Part shown: piece by piece, positions 26,353-34,178 of the stretch
Numbering within the stretch: position 1 is the first letter of the stretch
How the letters are laid out: the number at the start of each line of letters is the position of its first letter
Position numbers and translations under genes: made by a program
Origin: JACCXG01 sp963750935
GTDB taxonomy: Bacteria > Acidobacteriota > Vicinamibacteria > Vicinamibacterales > 2-12-FULL-66-21
Assembly: GCA_963750935.1 (NCBI GenBank)
Contig: CAVVSR010000006.1
Span: forward strand, 62,001-126,000
DNA length: 64,000 nt
Direction: 5' to 3'
Notes under the pieces: generated by a model
The model's input: only the letters and a program-made list of their open reading frames with translations
Told to the model about the DNA's origin: nothing
Database searches by the model: none

Positions 26353-26711
26353 ACCTCGTCGCCTCGGGCGTGGCCCTCGTGGCCCCGGCGAATCCCCGGT
26401 TGCCGCGATGTGCCCTTCTGTTAAGTGATGTCCGGCCCAGCCACACGCCCGGTGTCAGCCGTTAACCCTCATCAGCTGAGCAAGTTCGACTGACGACCCC
26501 ACCTAGGTTCGGAGGGTACGACGAACTACTGCGGTTGAGTGTCCTGACTTGGTGTCAGATGGCAGTGGGCCCGGATCGCCGACCTCTACCGGTGTTAAGT
26601 GGCTTGAGCACAGATATTTGCAGTAGTGGAGGAACCGTTCACTCGCCTTCGCTGTCTAATCTGATACCTGGCGCTAGGTTTGCAGTGCCTGGGAGCGACG
26701 GGAGGTGCGGT
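26353..26711. other. 359-bp gene-free stretch
   Basis: No gene, tRNA or strong terminator was recognised between addA and the small gene at 26712. The stretch is less GC-biased than its surroundings, with weak -10-like strings only. Confidence 0.5.
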
Positions 26712-26960
26712 ATGGCAGTTCCTGGAGTAGCAGTCAATCACCAACGCCGGCCGGCAACGGTGTTCGAGCTCGAAGCGCTCGAAGGCCTGCCGTGCGGGTG
26801 TGTGGCAGCAGCCTATCGTGCGCGTCCATGGGACGTTGCCGTGGTTTCCCTCGAAGCCAAGGGGCCGCACTGCATTCTCAGCGGGCATACGAATGGCCAG
26901 ATTCTGAGGCTTGGCGATCCGTCGGAGTTCGATGTGGACGAGGAGGCAGACGACGAGTAG
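26712..26960 (+). CDS. Small hypothetical protein with CGC motif
   Basis: An 82-residue protein starting at an ATG with GGGAGG about 7 nt upstream, which selects this start over an open extension to 26535. The sequence LEGLPCGCVAAAYRARPWDV followed by a beta-rich SLEAKGPHCILSGHTNGQIL suggests a compact alpha/beta fold with three cysteines, possibly metal-binding. The acidic tail is DEEADDE. No family was recognised. It ends 13 bp from the convergent small gene. Confidence 0.65.
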   Translation: MAVPGVAVNHQRRPATVFELEALEGLPCGCVAAAYRARPWDVAVVSLEAKGPHCILSGHTNGQILRLGDPSEFDVDEEADDE

Positions 26961-26973
26961 GCGCGACCCATCG

Positions 26974-27186
26974 CTATCGCGACGGTCGAGTCTGTTCGTC
27001 ACGCCAGCGCTTCGCCCTCTCCTCTGCTTCTTCCTTCGTCAATCCCACGAGTACGACCGAACGTTCGGGCCTGCCGTTCGCGTCAGCGACCCAGGCGATC
27101 CAGTGTGGACCGCTGGGCTCGCTCCGGATGGCGCCCTGCGGATGCCCCTGCGGATGCCCCTGCTGATGCATGGTGTCGTGCGACAT
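26974..27186 (-). CDS. Small hypothetical protein with HQQGHPQG repeats
   Basis: A 70-residue protein. Its N terminus is a short His/Gln/Gly/Pro repeat (HQQGHPQGHPQG), which may bind metal or be disordered; the core (HWIAWVADANGRPERSVVLVG) is predicted beta; the C terminus is a charged helix (TKEEAEERAKRWRDEQ). The clean beta-then-helix arrangement supports a real gene. No family recognised. Confidence 0.55.
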   Translation of the reverse strand: MSHDTMHQQGHPQGHPQGAIRSEPSGPHWIAWVADANGRPERSVVLVGLTKEEAEERAKRWRDEQTRPSR

Positions 27187-27257
27187 GGCTGAATCTTAGC
27201 GGCTTCTGCAGCGAAGATCGTGCAAGATCTTGATTGCGTACAGGAAAGCCGTTCCCG

Positions 27258-27294
27258 TACAATTCGAAGGTTTGTAAGCGATTGAACAATCGCT
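27258..27294 (+). promoter_or_regulatory. -10 box and perfect dyad upstream of the zinc-ribbon gene
   Basis: TACAAT (27258-27263) is followed by the perfect inverted repeat AGCGATTG-AA-CAATCGCT (27277-27294). If transcription starts near 27270 the dyad is in the 5' leader, as an operator or an RNA hairpin, and a purine-rich GAGAGGAG follows before the ATG at 27325. Confidence 0.5.
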
Positions 27295-27324
27295 ACTGGT
27301 GAGCGTGAGAGGAGTACAGCTTAG

Positions 27325-27549
27325 ATGCCGTTGACGTGTCCGAGCTGCGGGAACGACAGGAACTTCCTCGTCAAGACCCTGCAGATGCATGTGGTGCAGT
27401 TGCGCGATGATTCGCGCGTCGAAGCCAGCGAGGAAGGCCGGCCCGCGGTAATCGAAGTGCTCTGCGATGAGTGCGAGAAAGAGCTGAATTTCGCCGATTT
27501 CGACGAACAGGTCCGCAACGAACTGCTGTTGACGCTCGGCGCCCGCTAA
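27325..27549 (+). CDS. Small zinc-ribbon protein
   Basis: A 74-residue protein with two CxxC knuckles, CPSCGND at residues 5-11 and CDECEKEL near residue 47, forming a zinc ribbon around a short beta sheet (VKTLQMHVVQLRDDS, AVIEVLCDE). The C-terminal acidic helix is FADFDEQVRNELLLTL. Such proteins are often nucleic-acid or protein adaptors; no specific role can be given. A GAGAGGAG ribosome binding site lies about 14 nt upstream. It is convergent, 7 bp apart, with another zinc-ribbon gene on the minus strand. Confidence 0.75.
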   Translation: MPLTCPSCGNDRNFLVKTLQMHVVQLRDDSRVEASEEGRPAVIEVLCDECEKELNFADFDEQVRNELLLTLGAR

Positions 27550-27556
27550 TCCTGCG

Positions 27557-27715
27557 TTAATCCTCCCCGGCTTCCGCCTCTTCGAAGTAGTCGCATTCCG
27601 GGCAGATCCATTCACGGCTGACACGGGTGGCCGTCGGTCCGCTCCCCGGGATGCGGTCGTGGATCTCCTTGATGCTCAACCGCATGGTCTCGCCACACAG
27701 CGGGCATTCCTTCAT
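27557..27715 (-). CDS. Very small zinc-ribbon protein (52 aa)
   Basis: Reading the minus strand from the ATG at 27715 gives 52 codons to TAA. The protein begins MKECPLCGETM and ends WICPECDYFEEAEAGED, with two CxxC pairs about 35 residues apart, the spacing of a rubredoxin-like or Zn-ribbon fold. TAAAAT, a good -10 box, ends 6 nt upstream of the ATG, which supports expression. The acidic C terminus is typical of small zinc-ribbon adaptors. No exact family was recognised. Confidence 0.7.
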   Translation of the reverse strand: MKECPLCGETMRLSIKEIHDRIPGSGPTATRVSREWICPECDYFEEAEAGED

Positions 27716-27721
27716 GCGCGG

Positions 27722-27727
27722 ATTTTA
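27722..27727 (-). promoter_or_regulatory. -10 box TAAAAT, leaderless-type
   Basis: On the minus strand TAAAAT ends 6 nt before the ATG (27715) of the 52-residue zinc-ribbon gene. Confidence 0.45.
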
Positions 27728-27814
27728 GCACTCGCGCCGGCCCGTGGCGTGACTCCACGTGTTGACATCGGCCCTGATCGACGGCACTCTGTCTCCAGGC
27801 TTCACGAACGGCGC

Positions 27815-28423
27815 ATGCGCGATTACTACGACGTGCTCGGTGTCTCGCCTGATGCGGGCGCGGACGAGATCAAGCGGGCGTACCGCCAGCTGGCTCGCCG
27901 CTACCATCCCGACATCTCGGGTGAGGACCGCGCGAGCGCGTTCCTCGAACTGGCCCGCGCCTACGACGTCCTGCGCGATCCCCGGCGTCGTCGGCAGTAC
28001 GACGATTACGTGGGGCCCGGTGAACAGGCGTCGACCTCCGGCACCGAGTGGTTCGCCGACGAGGTGGCGATCGACTTCCCCTCGGTATCCAGCGTGCTCG
28101 ACCGTATGCGCGACGCGTTCTTCACGGCGCGCCCCCCGGTCACGCTCTCAGCGCGGATGGTGCTGAGTCCGCGCGAGGCATGGGAAGGCGCCTCGATCCC
28201 GCTCGACGTTCCGCTGCGCCGCACCTGCACGCGCTGCGGCGGCCGCGGCGAGGTCTGGACCGAGTGGTGCGCCGCGTGCGGTGGCGTCGGCGAAGTCTCG
28301 GCGTCGCACTCGATGCGGGTGCAGGTGCCGGCCGGCGTGCGCGAGGGCGCGAAGTTCCGGTTCAGCGTCACGCCGCCGGGCGCGCCGCCGACCGTCGTGG
28401 AAATCCGTATCACCATCCGATGA
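27815..28423 (+). CDS. DnaJ-like J-domain protein with cysteine-rich linker
   Basis: A 202-residue protein. Residues 3-65 are a J domain (DYYDVLGVSPDAGADEIKRAY, with the HPD tripeptide in RRYHPDISG, and DPRRRRQYDDY), which would stimulate DnaK ATPase. Then comes a substrate-binding-like region with a reduced zinc module (CTRCGGRGEVWTEWCAACGGVGEV, two CxxC pairs instead of DnaJ's four) and a short beta C terminus. The full DnaJ C-terminal domain is missing, so it is a shortened type I/II co-chaperone. The ATG at 27815 is the only Met just before the J domain. Confidence 0.85.
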   Translation: MRDYYDVLGVSPDAGADEIKRAYRQLARRYHPDISGEDRASAFLELARAYDVLRDPRRRRQYDDYVGPGEQASTSGTEWFADEVAIDFPSVSSVLDRMRDAFFTARPPVTLSARMVLSPREAWEGASIPLDVPLRRTCTRCGGRGEVWTEWCAACGGVGEVSASHSMRVQVPAGVREGAKFRFSVTPPGAPPTVVEIRITIR

Positions 28424-28468
28424 CGCGGTTGCACCGGATCGGTGCCTGATCGCCGCATCGACGTCTCA

Positions 28469-28864
28469 ATGGCATCGCATCTTCATCTCCTGTGGGTGTT
28501 GCAGCTCGTGTGGGGCGCGATGGGCGTCCTGCTGGGGGCCTCGACGCTCATGCTCGCTGCCGGCGCGGCCGCGATTGGCTGGACCACCGAGGGCGACGAA
28601 ATGGCCGCCGGCGTCACTGCCGCGGCATTCGTCGTCTGCGCGGTGCTGCTGTTCGCGGCCGGCGGCGCGAACGCGTGGGCCGGCAACGCCATGAAGCGGC
28701 GTCAGCCGGCCGGGCGTCTCGCCACGCTCGCGCTGGCCGTGCCCAACCTGTTCGTCCTGCCCTTCGGGACCGCGCTCGGCGTCTACGCCTTCTGGGTCCT
28801 GCTGCACAACGAGGCGCGGCTGACGTTCGAGCAGCCGGGCGGCCCGCGCGAGGCCTCGCCGTGA
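28469..28864 (+). CDS. Small integral membrane protein
   Basis: About 131 residues from the ATG at 28469; a GTG at 28442 in frame is an alternative. Three to four hydrophobic helices are evident: LLWVLQLVWGAMGVLLGASTLML, AAFVVCAVLLFAAGGANAWAG and FVLPFGTALGVYAFWVLL. The tail LLHNEARLTFE resembles the end of small bacterial membrane proteins of unknown function. Its stop overlaps the GTG start of the DUF4870 protein (GTGA), so they are coupled. Confidence 0.7.
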   Translation: MASHLHLLWVLQLVWGAMGVLLGASTLMLAAGAAAIGWTTEGDEMAAGVTAAAFVVCAVLLFAAGGANAWAGNAMKRRQPAGRLATLALAVPNLFVLPFGTALGVYAFWVLLHNEARLTFEQPGGPREASP

Positions 28865-29238
28865 CGCCGGGATTCGGTGGGCCGTCGCTGACACCGCCGA
28901 CACAGACGGACCACGGGAGCACCGCCTCGGGGCTCGACGCCAACGTCGCTGCCGCTCTTGCCTACGCGGTCGGCTGGGTCACCGGCCTGGCGCTGCTGTT
29001 TTTCGAGGAAGAGAACAAGTTCGTCCGCTTCCACGCGCTCCAGTCGGTCATCGTCTTTGGCGGACTCTCGCTCGCCTGGATGATCGCGCTGTCAGTGCCG
29101 TTTCTCGGATGGATCGTAGCCTTCCTCGTCATCCCGCCGGTGTCCGCGGTCCTCTGGCTGTTCCTCATGTACAAGGCCTACCAGGGCGAGCGCTACAAGG
29201 TTCCTGGCGCGGGCGACATGGCCGAGCAGCGGCTCTAG
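28861..29238 (+). CDS. DUF4870-type membrane protein
   Basis: A 125-residue protein from the GTG overlapping the upstream stop. The core AAALAYAVGWVTGLALLFFEEENKFVRFHALQS and WLFLMYKAYQGERYKVP gives the typical DUF4870 pattern: a helix ending at a charged ENKFVRFHALQ turn, then two further helices. The family is of unknown function and commonly travels in pairs with other small membrane proteins, as here. Confidence 0.85.
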   Translation: MTPGFGGPSLTPPTQTDHGSTASGLDANVAAALAYAVGWVTGLALLFFEEENKFVRFHALQSVIVFGGLSLAWMIALSVPFLGWIVAFLVIPPVSAVLWLFLMYKAYQGERYKVPGAGDMAEQRL

Positions 29239-29277
29239 GGCGGCGGCGGTCGACACCACCCGTCGCCTCCCGGCTGA

Positions 29278-29283
29278 TACAAT
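29278..29283 (+). promoter_or_regulatory. -10 box TACAAT upstream of mrp
   Basis: TACAAT ends 12 nt before the ATG of the Mrp gene (29296), with no Shine-Dalgarno sequence between. Confidence 0.4.
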
Positions 29284-29295
29284 CGACCCAATCCT

Positions 29296-30375
29296 ATGAG
29301 CACCGTTACCGAGGCGGCCGTCCTCGACGCGCTCCGAGTTGTCCGCGATCCCGATCTGCACCGCGACATCGTCGCGCTGAAGTTCATCAAGAACCTGCGT
29401 ATCAGCGGCGGCACGGTGGCCTTCACGATCGAGCTGACGACGCCGGCCTGCCCGGTGAAGGATCAGATGCGCGACCAGGCGCGTGCGGCCGTGCTCCAGG
29501 TGCCCGGCGTGACCGCGGTCGAGATCGAGATGACCGCGCAGGTGCGCTCGACGACGGCGGACCTTGGCAAGGCGCCGGTCGAGGGGGTCAAGAACATCAT
29601 CGCGGTTGGCGCCGGCAAGGGCGGGGTCGGCAAGACCACCGTCGCGGTGAACCTCGCGATCGCGCTCAGCCAGTGCGGCGGACGGGTCGCGATGATCGAC
29701 GGCGACATCTACGGCCCCAACGTCCCGATCATGCTCGGGATCAGCACCCAGCTGACCACCGACGGCCAGAAGATCCTCCCCGCCGAACAGTACGGCATCC
29801 AGCTGGTGTCGATGGCGTTCCTCACCCAGGACGATGCGCCGGTGATCTGGCGCGGGCCGATGCTGCACGGCGCCATCCAGCAGTTCTTCCGCGAGGTGCG
29901 CTGGAACAACATCGACTACCTGGTGGTCGATCTGCCGCCGGGCACGGGGGACGTCGCGTTGAGCCTGAGCCAGAGCGTGCCGGTGTCTGGCAGCGTCGTA
30001 GTGACGACGCCGCAGACGGTGTCGATTGCCGACACGCGGCGCGCCGTGCGCATGTATCAGAAGCTGAACGTGCCGACGCTGGGACTGATCGAGAACATGA
30101 GCCACTTCGTCTGCCCGACCTGCCGCCACGAGAGCGACATCTTCGGCAAGGGGGGCGGCGAGGCGCTCGCGTCGGAGCTCGCGCTGCCGTTTCTCGGCAG
30201 GATTCCGATCTACGAGCCGATTCGCGTCGGCGGCGACACCGGCGTGCCGATCACGATCGGCGAACCAGACTCGATCGCGGCCCGGGCCTTCCGCGCGGCG
30301 GCGGAACGCCTTGCCGCGCAGTTGTCGATCGCGGCCTATGCGAAGCGCCCGATTCTCATGACCCCGGTGTCCTAG
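29296..30375 (+). CDS. mrp: Mrp/ApbC iron-sulfur cluster carrier ATPase
   Basis: A 359-residue P-loop NTPase that carries and delivers Fe-S clusters in the cytosol. Residues 1-80 are a MIP18/DUF59 domain (LRVVRDPDLHRDIVALKF, ELTTPACPVKDQM). The Mrp core begins with the deviant Walker A GAGKGGVGKTTVAVNLA near residue 110, followed by MIDGDIYGPNVPIMLG, VVDLPPGTGDVALSL, and the cluster-ligating CPTC (VCPTCRHESDIFGKGGGE). Both domains are normal length. It appears to be transcribed from its own TACAAT promoter. Confidence 0.95.
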   Translation: MSTVTEAAVLDALRVVRDPDLHRDIVALKFIKNLRISGGTVAFTIELTTPACPVKDQMRDQARAAVLQVPGVTAVEIEMTAQVRSTTADLGKAPVEGVKNIIAVGAGKGGVGKTTVAVNLAIALSQCGGRVAMIDGDIYGPNVPIMLGISTQLTTDGQKILPAEQYGIQLVSMAFLTQDDAPVIWRGPMLHGAIQQFFREVRWNNIDYLVVDLPPGTGDVALSLSQSVPVSGSVVVTTPQTVSIADTRRAVRMYQKLNVPTLGLIENMSHFVCPTCRHESDIFGKGGGEALASELALPFLGRIPIYEPIRVGGDTGVPITIGEPDSIAARAFRAAAERLAAQLSIAAYAKRPILMTPVS

Positions 30376-30434
30376 GGCGCGCGTCTACGAACCACTCCGC
30401 AACGATGCCACTCGTTCCGAAAGGGTCCTCGATC

Positions 30435-30899
30435 ATGAAGAAGCTTGCGCTCGTTTCTCTCGCCGTCCTGGTGGCGATCGCCGGCGTCTCGGCGCGGCAA
30501 TCTCCGTCGCCGGATGCCACACGCGCGCTGGTCAAGAGCTATCTGGACATCCAGGGCCACCTGGCGGCGGACCGCTTCGAGGACGTGAAGGCGCCGGCGC
30601 GCACGCTCACGGCTCAGGCCGCGGCGCTCGGCAAGGCGGGTGAGGCGATTGCCAAGGCCGGAACGGCGATGCAGTCCGCCGCCGACATCACCGCCGCACG
30701 CGACGCCTTCGGTCCGCTGAGCGATGCGATGATCGCGCACGTGCAGGCGAGCGGGTCGAAGGACGTCGCGGCCGAACTGCGCATCGCCTACTGCCCGATG
30801 AACAAACGATCCTGGCTGCAGCGGGAAGAGCAGGTTCGCAACCCCTATTTCGGGGCGAAGATGCTCACCTGCGGGCAGCTCAAGCCGGCCAAGCCGTAA
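30435..30899 (+). CDS. Secreted DUF3347 protein
   Basis: A 154-residue exported protein with a signal peptide (MKKLALVSLAVLVAIAGVSA). The mature part is helical and ends with the DUF3347 signature IAYCPMNKRSWLQ...VRNPYFGAKMLTCGQL. The Cys-Met and terminal Cys are positioned as in DUF3347 domains of copper-related efflux proteins, so copper binding is possible but not proven. It lies 59 bp after mrp on the same strand. Confidence 0.8.
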   Translation: MKKLALVSLAVLVAIAGVSARQSPSPDATRALVKSYLDIQGHLAADRFEDVKAPARTLTAQAAALGKAGEAIAKAGTAMQSAADITAARDAFGPLSDAMIAHVQASGSKDVAAELRIAYCPMNKRSWLQREEQVRNPYFGAKMLTCGQLKPAKP

Positions 30900-30985
30900 C
30901 CTGTTCCGTGCCCGGCCGCGTCCCGCGCGCATCCGGCGGACGCCAGTTGCAGTACCGATGCACCTGTGAGCGCGCCGCGGCCTCT

Positions 30986-32296
30986 ATGAACATTCCATTT
31001 CAGCGACACACGCTCGGGAACGGTCTGGATGTGCTCATCCACGAGGACCGTAACTGCCCGATTGTCGCGGTGAACGTCTGGTATCACGTCGGCTCGAAGA
31101 ACGAGAAGCCTGGCCGCACCGGCTTTGCCCATCTGTTCGAGCACCTCATGTTCGAGGGCTCGGAGCACTACGACCGTGGCTACTTCCATCCGCTCCAGGA
31201 AGCAGGCGCGTCGCTCAACGGGTCAACCAACGCCGATCGCACCAACTACTGGGAGGTCGTGCCGTCGACGTCGCTGGAGCTGGCGCTGTGGATGGAGTCC
31301 GACCGCATGGGGTTCCTGCTGCCGGCGCTGTCCGACGCGAAGTTCGAGAACCAGCGCGACGTCGTGCTCAACGAGCGGCGGCAGAACTACGAGAACCGGC
31401 CGTACGGACTGGCCGGCATGGCGATCGTCGCCGCTCTCTACGAACCCGATCATCCCTATCACTGGCTGACGATCGGCGAAGCGGCGGACATCCGCAACGC
31501 CCGCATCGACGACGTGCGCGATTTCTTCCGCACCTACTACCGGCCGCGCAACGCGTCGCTGGCGATCGCCGGCGACGTCCGCCCCGACGTCGCGCTGCGG
31601 ATGGCGGACGATTACTTCGGCGAGCTGGAGGCCGGCGACCCGCCGCCGCCGGTCGAGTATCGTTCCCCCTCACCGCTCACGTCGGAGATCCGTCTGGTGC
31701 TCGAGGATCGCATCGAGCTGCCGCGTCTCTACCTCGCGTGGCACTCGCCGGCGCTGTTCACGACCGGTGACGCGGAGCTGGACCTCGTCGCCGAGGTGCT
31801 GGCCAGCGGCAAGACGTCGCGCCTGTACAAGTCGCTGGTGTTCGAGCGGCGTCTCGCGACCGAGATCGCGGCGTCGCAGAACTCGCGCGAGATCGGCAGC
31901 TTCTTCCAGATCGTGGCGACCGCCGCCCCCGGACATAGCCTCGACGAGCTCGAGCAGGCGATCACCCAGGAGATCGCCGCGTTCGTCGAGAGCGGCCCGA
32001 CGGCGGTCGAGATGGAACGCTGCCGGGCCCAGGCCGAAGCGCAGTTCGTCTACCGGCTGCAGACCGTCGGCGGCTTCGGCGGCAAGGGCGACCAGCTCAA
32101 CGCCTACAACGTCTTCCTCGACGATCCGGATTACTTCGATCGCGATCTCGCGCGGTATCGTTCGGCGAAGCCCGAGGCGCTGCAGCGCGCCGCCGCGGAC
32201 TGCCTCCAGCTACGCCAGCGCGTCGTCCTCTGCGTGGTCCCGCGCGGCCGCGCGTCGACCGCCCTCGAGGGCTCACAGCCGGTGGCGGTGTCCTGA
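30986..32296 (+). CDS. M16-family zinc metallopeptidase, catalytic subunit
   Basis: A 436-residue protein of the pitrilysin/insulinase clan. The inverted zinc motif HxxEH is intact in HLFEHLMFEG (about residue 50), and the downstream ligand glutamate sits in FENQRDVVLNERRQ. The two-lobe M16 structure continues through YYRPRNASLAIAGDV and FGGKGDQLNAYN. The ATG at 30986 follows a weak upstream region; an open extension to 30908 looks non-coding. Its stop shares one base with the ATG of the next M16 gene, so the two form an alpha/beta-type pair. Probable location is the periplasm or cytosol; no signal peptide is visible. Confidence 0.92.
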   Translation: MNIPFQRHTLGNGLDVLIHEDRNCPIVAVNVWYHVGSKNEKPGRTGFAHLFEHLMFEGSEHYDRGYFHPLQEAGASLNGSTNADRTNYWEVVPSTSLELALWMESDRMGFLLPALSDAKFENQRDVVLNERRQNYENRPYGLAGMAIVAALYEPDHPYHWLTIGEAADIRNARIDDVRDFFRTYYRPRNASLAIAGDVRPDVALRMADDYFGELEAGDPPPPVEYRSPSPLTSEIRLVLEDRIELPRLYLAWHSPALFTTGDAELDLVAEVLASGKTSRLYKSLVFERRLATEIAASQNSREIGSFFQIVATAAPGHSLDELEQAITQEIAAFVESGPTAVEMERCRAQAEAQFVYRLQTVGGFGGKGDQLNAYNVFLDDPDYFDRDLARYRSAKPEALQRAAADCLQLRQRVVLCVVPRGRASTALEGSQPVAVS

Positions 32297-33669
32297 TGCC
32301 AGTCGATCGTTCGCGGCTGCCGCCGCCGGGAGCGCCGGTCAATTTCACCTTTCCGGACATCCGCCGGCGCACCCTCGACAACGGCCTCCGCGTCTCCACC
32401 ATCGAGCACCACGAGGTGCCGCTGATTACCTGCTTCGTGCTGATGCCGGTCGGGTCGTCGCAGGATCCCGATCAGCATCCGGGACTGGCGGCGATCACCG
32501 GTGATCTCCTGGACGAGGGCAGCGGGGATCTCGACGCCCAGGCGGTGCACGAGGCGCTCGGCCGGATCGGCGCGCACCTCGATACCGAGATTGGCGCCGA
32601 CGCCACCCTGCTCGAGATGACGACCCTGGCACAGCATGCGCCGCCGGCCCTCGAGCTGCTGGCGTCGATGGTGCGATCGCCGCGCATGGACGTGCGCGAC
32701 TTCGATCGCGTGCGGGAACTGCGCCTCAATCGGCTGCTGCAGCTGCAGGACCTGCCGCCGGCTCTCGCGGACCGCGTCTTCACGCAGCTGCTCTATGGCG
32801 AACATCCGTACGGGCATCTGCCGATCGGCACCGAGACGGCGCTTCGGGCGCTAACCGTCACCGACGTGATCGATTTCCACCGTCGTGTGTACGTCCCCAC
32901 GCACGCGACCGTCATCGCGGTGGGCGACGCCTCGCACGATCGCCTGGCGGCCCTCGTCGAGGCGGCGTTCCACGGCTGGGAACGGCCGGCGGTCACCGCC
33001 AACCGGCTCGTGGACATCTCGGCGCTGCCCCCGCCGGCGGCACCGCCGTCGCGCCTGGCGACGGTGCACCGCGCCGGCGCCGCGCAGTCGGAGCTTCGTA
33101 TCGGGCACGTCGGTCTGCCGCGCAGTACGCCGGATTACCACGCCGTGCTCGTGATGAACATGATTCTCGGCGGGCAGTTCGTCAGCCGGTTGAACATGAA
33201 CCTGCGCGAGGACAAGGGCTACACCTACGGCGCACGCACCAGCTTCGAGTTCCGCCGCGGACCGGGCCCGTTCGTGTTCCAGACCAGCGTGCAGTCGGCG
33301 GTGACCGCCGACGCGGTCCGCGAGGTGCTCGGCGAGCTCGAGACCATCCGGCACGAGCGGCCCGTCACCTCGGAGGAGCTCGAGGTGGGCCGTGCCGCGC
33401 TGACCCGCGGCTACCCCCGGAACTTCGAGACCGCCGAGCAGCTGGGACGCGCCGCCGTGCAGCTCGCGCTCTACGGCCTGCCCGACGACTATTTCTCGAC
33501 GTTCGTGCCGAAGGTGCTGTCGGTCGAGGCCGCCGACGTCACGCGCGTCGCGCGCGAGCACATCAATCCGGAACGCCTGATCACCGTGATCGTGGGCGAT
33601 CGCGACAAGGTCGGGCCCTCGCTGGCCGCCCTCAACCTCGGAGATGCCGCAGAGGTCGCCGTCGCATAG
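32296..33669 (+). CDS. M16-family peptidase-like protein, non-catalytic partner
   Basis: A 457-residue homologue of the preceding gene in which the zinc site is lost: the HxxEH position reads HPGLAAITGDLLDEGSGD. The fold-defining segments remain (TLDNGLRVSTIEHHEVPL, YVPTHATVIAVGDAS, NMILGGQFVSRLNMNLREDKGYTYG). The glycine-rich loop and RxxYT motif (LREDKGYTYGARTS) that bind substrate in the non-catalytic half of M16B dimers are present. With the upstream gene it should form a two-subunit peptidase like bacterial M16B or mitochondrial processing peptidase. Translationally coupled by TGATG at 32294-32298. Confidence 0.92.
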   Translation: MPVDRSRLPPPGAPVNFTFPDIRRRTLDNGLRVSTIEHHEVPLITCFVLMPVGSSQDPDQHPGLAAITGDLLDEGSGDLDAQAVHEALGRIGAHLDTEIGADATLLEMTTLAQHAPPALELLASMVRSPRMDVRDFDRVRELRLNRLLQLQDLPPALADRVFTQLLYGEHPYGHLPIGTETALRALTVTDVIDFHRRVYVPTHATVIAVGDASHDRLAALVEAAFHGWERPAVTANRLVDISALPPPAAPPSRLATVHRAGAAQSELRIGHVGLPRSTPDYHAVLVMNMILGGQFVSRLNMNLREDKGYTYGARTSFEFRRGPGPFVFQTSVQSAVTADAVREVLGELETIRHERPVTSEELEVGRAALTRGYPRNFETAEQLGRAAVQLALYGLPDDYFSTFVPKVLSVEAADVTRVAREHINPERLITVIVGDRDKVGPSLAALNLGDAAEVAVA

Positions 33670-33845
33670 ACGCGCGGCGCCGCGAAGCCCGACAACAGTC
33701 CCGCAAAATCTCGCTGACGACTGAGTAACGCGGCAGACAGGTCAGCCGCGGCCCCCCAAATCGACGCGGCGGACGGCGGTGAACGGCCGGCGGGCCGCGG
33801 TCCGCCGAGGAACCGCCTCGTGTACCCTTCCGTCCAACACCTGAG

Positions 33846-33866
33846 ACCCGGGCCTTCTACCCGGGT
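33846..33866. promoter_or_regulatory. Perfect inverted repeat upstream of a small gene
   Basis: ACCCGGG-N7-CCCGGGT (33846-33866) precedes a TAGACT -10-like box (33868-33873) and the ATG at 33889. It could be an operator covering the -35 side, or a terminator-like hairpin for the M16 operon. The rest of the 219-bp gap holds nothing recognisable. Confidence 0.4.
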
Positions 33867-33888
33867 GTAGACTTGAACGAGCCCCGCT

Positions 33889-34092
33889 ATGTCCGCTGCA
33901 CGCCTCAGCCTGAGCCTCGTCGCCGTCGTCGGCGTCATGGCCGTCGCGCTGGCGAGCGCGACGATCTGGCTGCTGGTGACGCAGCCGGTGACCGTCGCCG
34001 ACGCCGTCGCGCAGGGCGAGGTGTCTCCGCTCGTCAAGGCGCTCGGCGCCGCGATCTACGACGCCCTGCAAGGGCTGCTGAAGTACCTGTAA
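33889..34092 (+). CDS. Small single-pass membrane protein
   Basis: A 67-residue protein with one strong N-terminal hydrophobic segment (LSLVAVVGVMAVALASATIWLLV) and a short amphipathic tail (LVKALGAAIYDALQGLLKYL). No family recognised. Its TAA stop is part of the palindromic repeat that follows, so the repeat may have set its present C terminus. Confidence 0.55.
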   Translation: MSAARLSLSLVAVVGVMAVALASATIWLLVTQPVTVADAVAQGEVSPLVKALGAAIYDALQGLLKYL

Positions 34093-34178
34093 ATGCAGCG
34101 AAGTCAGAGGGTAAAAGGGAAAATGCCTTTTCCCTTTTGACTTCCGTTGTACTTCTGCACTTCCGGTACTTCCTACAA
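34087..34178. repeat. Dispersed palindromic intergenic element, copy 2
   Basis: The left arm (TGTAAATGCAG..AAGTCAGAGG) and right arm (TTTTGACTTCCG...ACTTCTG.ACTTCC) match copy 1 at 12867-12967. A perfect 11-bp stem AAAAGGGAAAA/TTTTCCCTTTT (34113-34123, 34128-34138) closes a TGCC loop. It lies between convergent genes and contributes the stop codon of each (TAA at 34090, TAG at 34175-34173). Confidence 0.75.

Noticed and set aside
26353..26711. Possible tRNA or small RNA in the gene-free stretch (GTTCG...CGAAC near 26507-26525).
   Set aside because: No acceptor stem, anticodon arm or standard T-loop could be matched around it.
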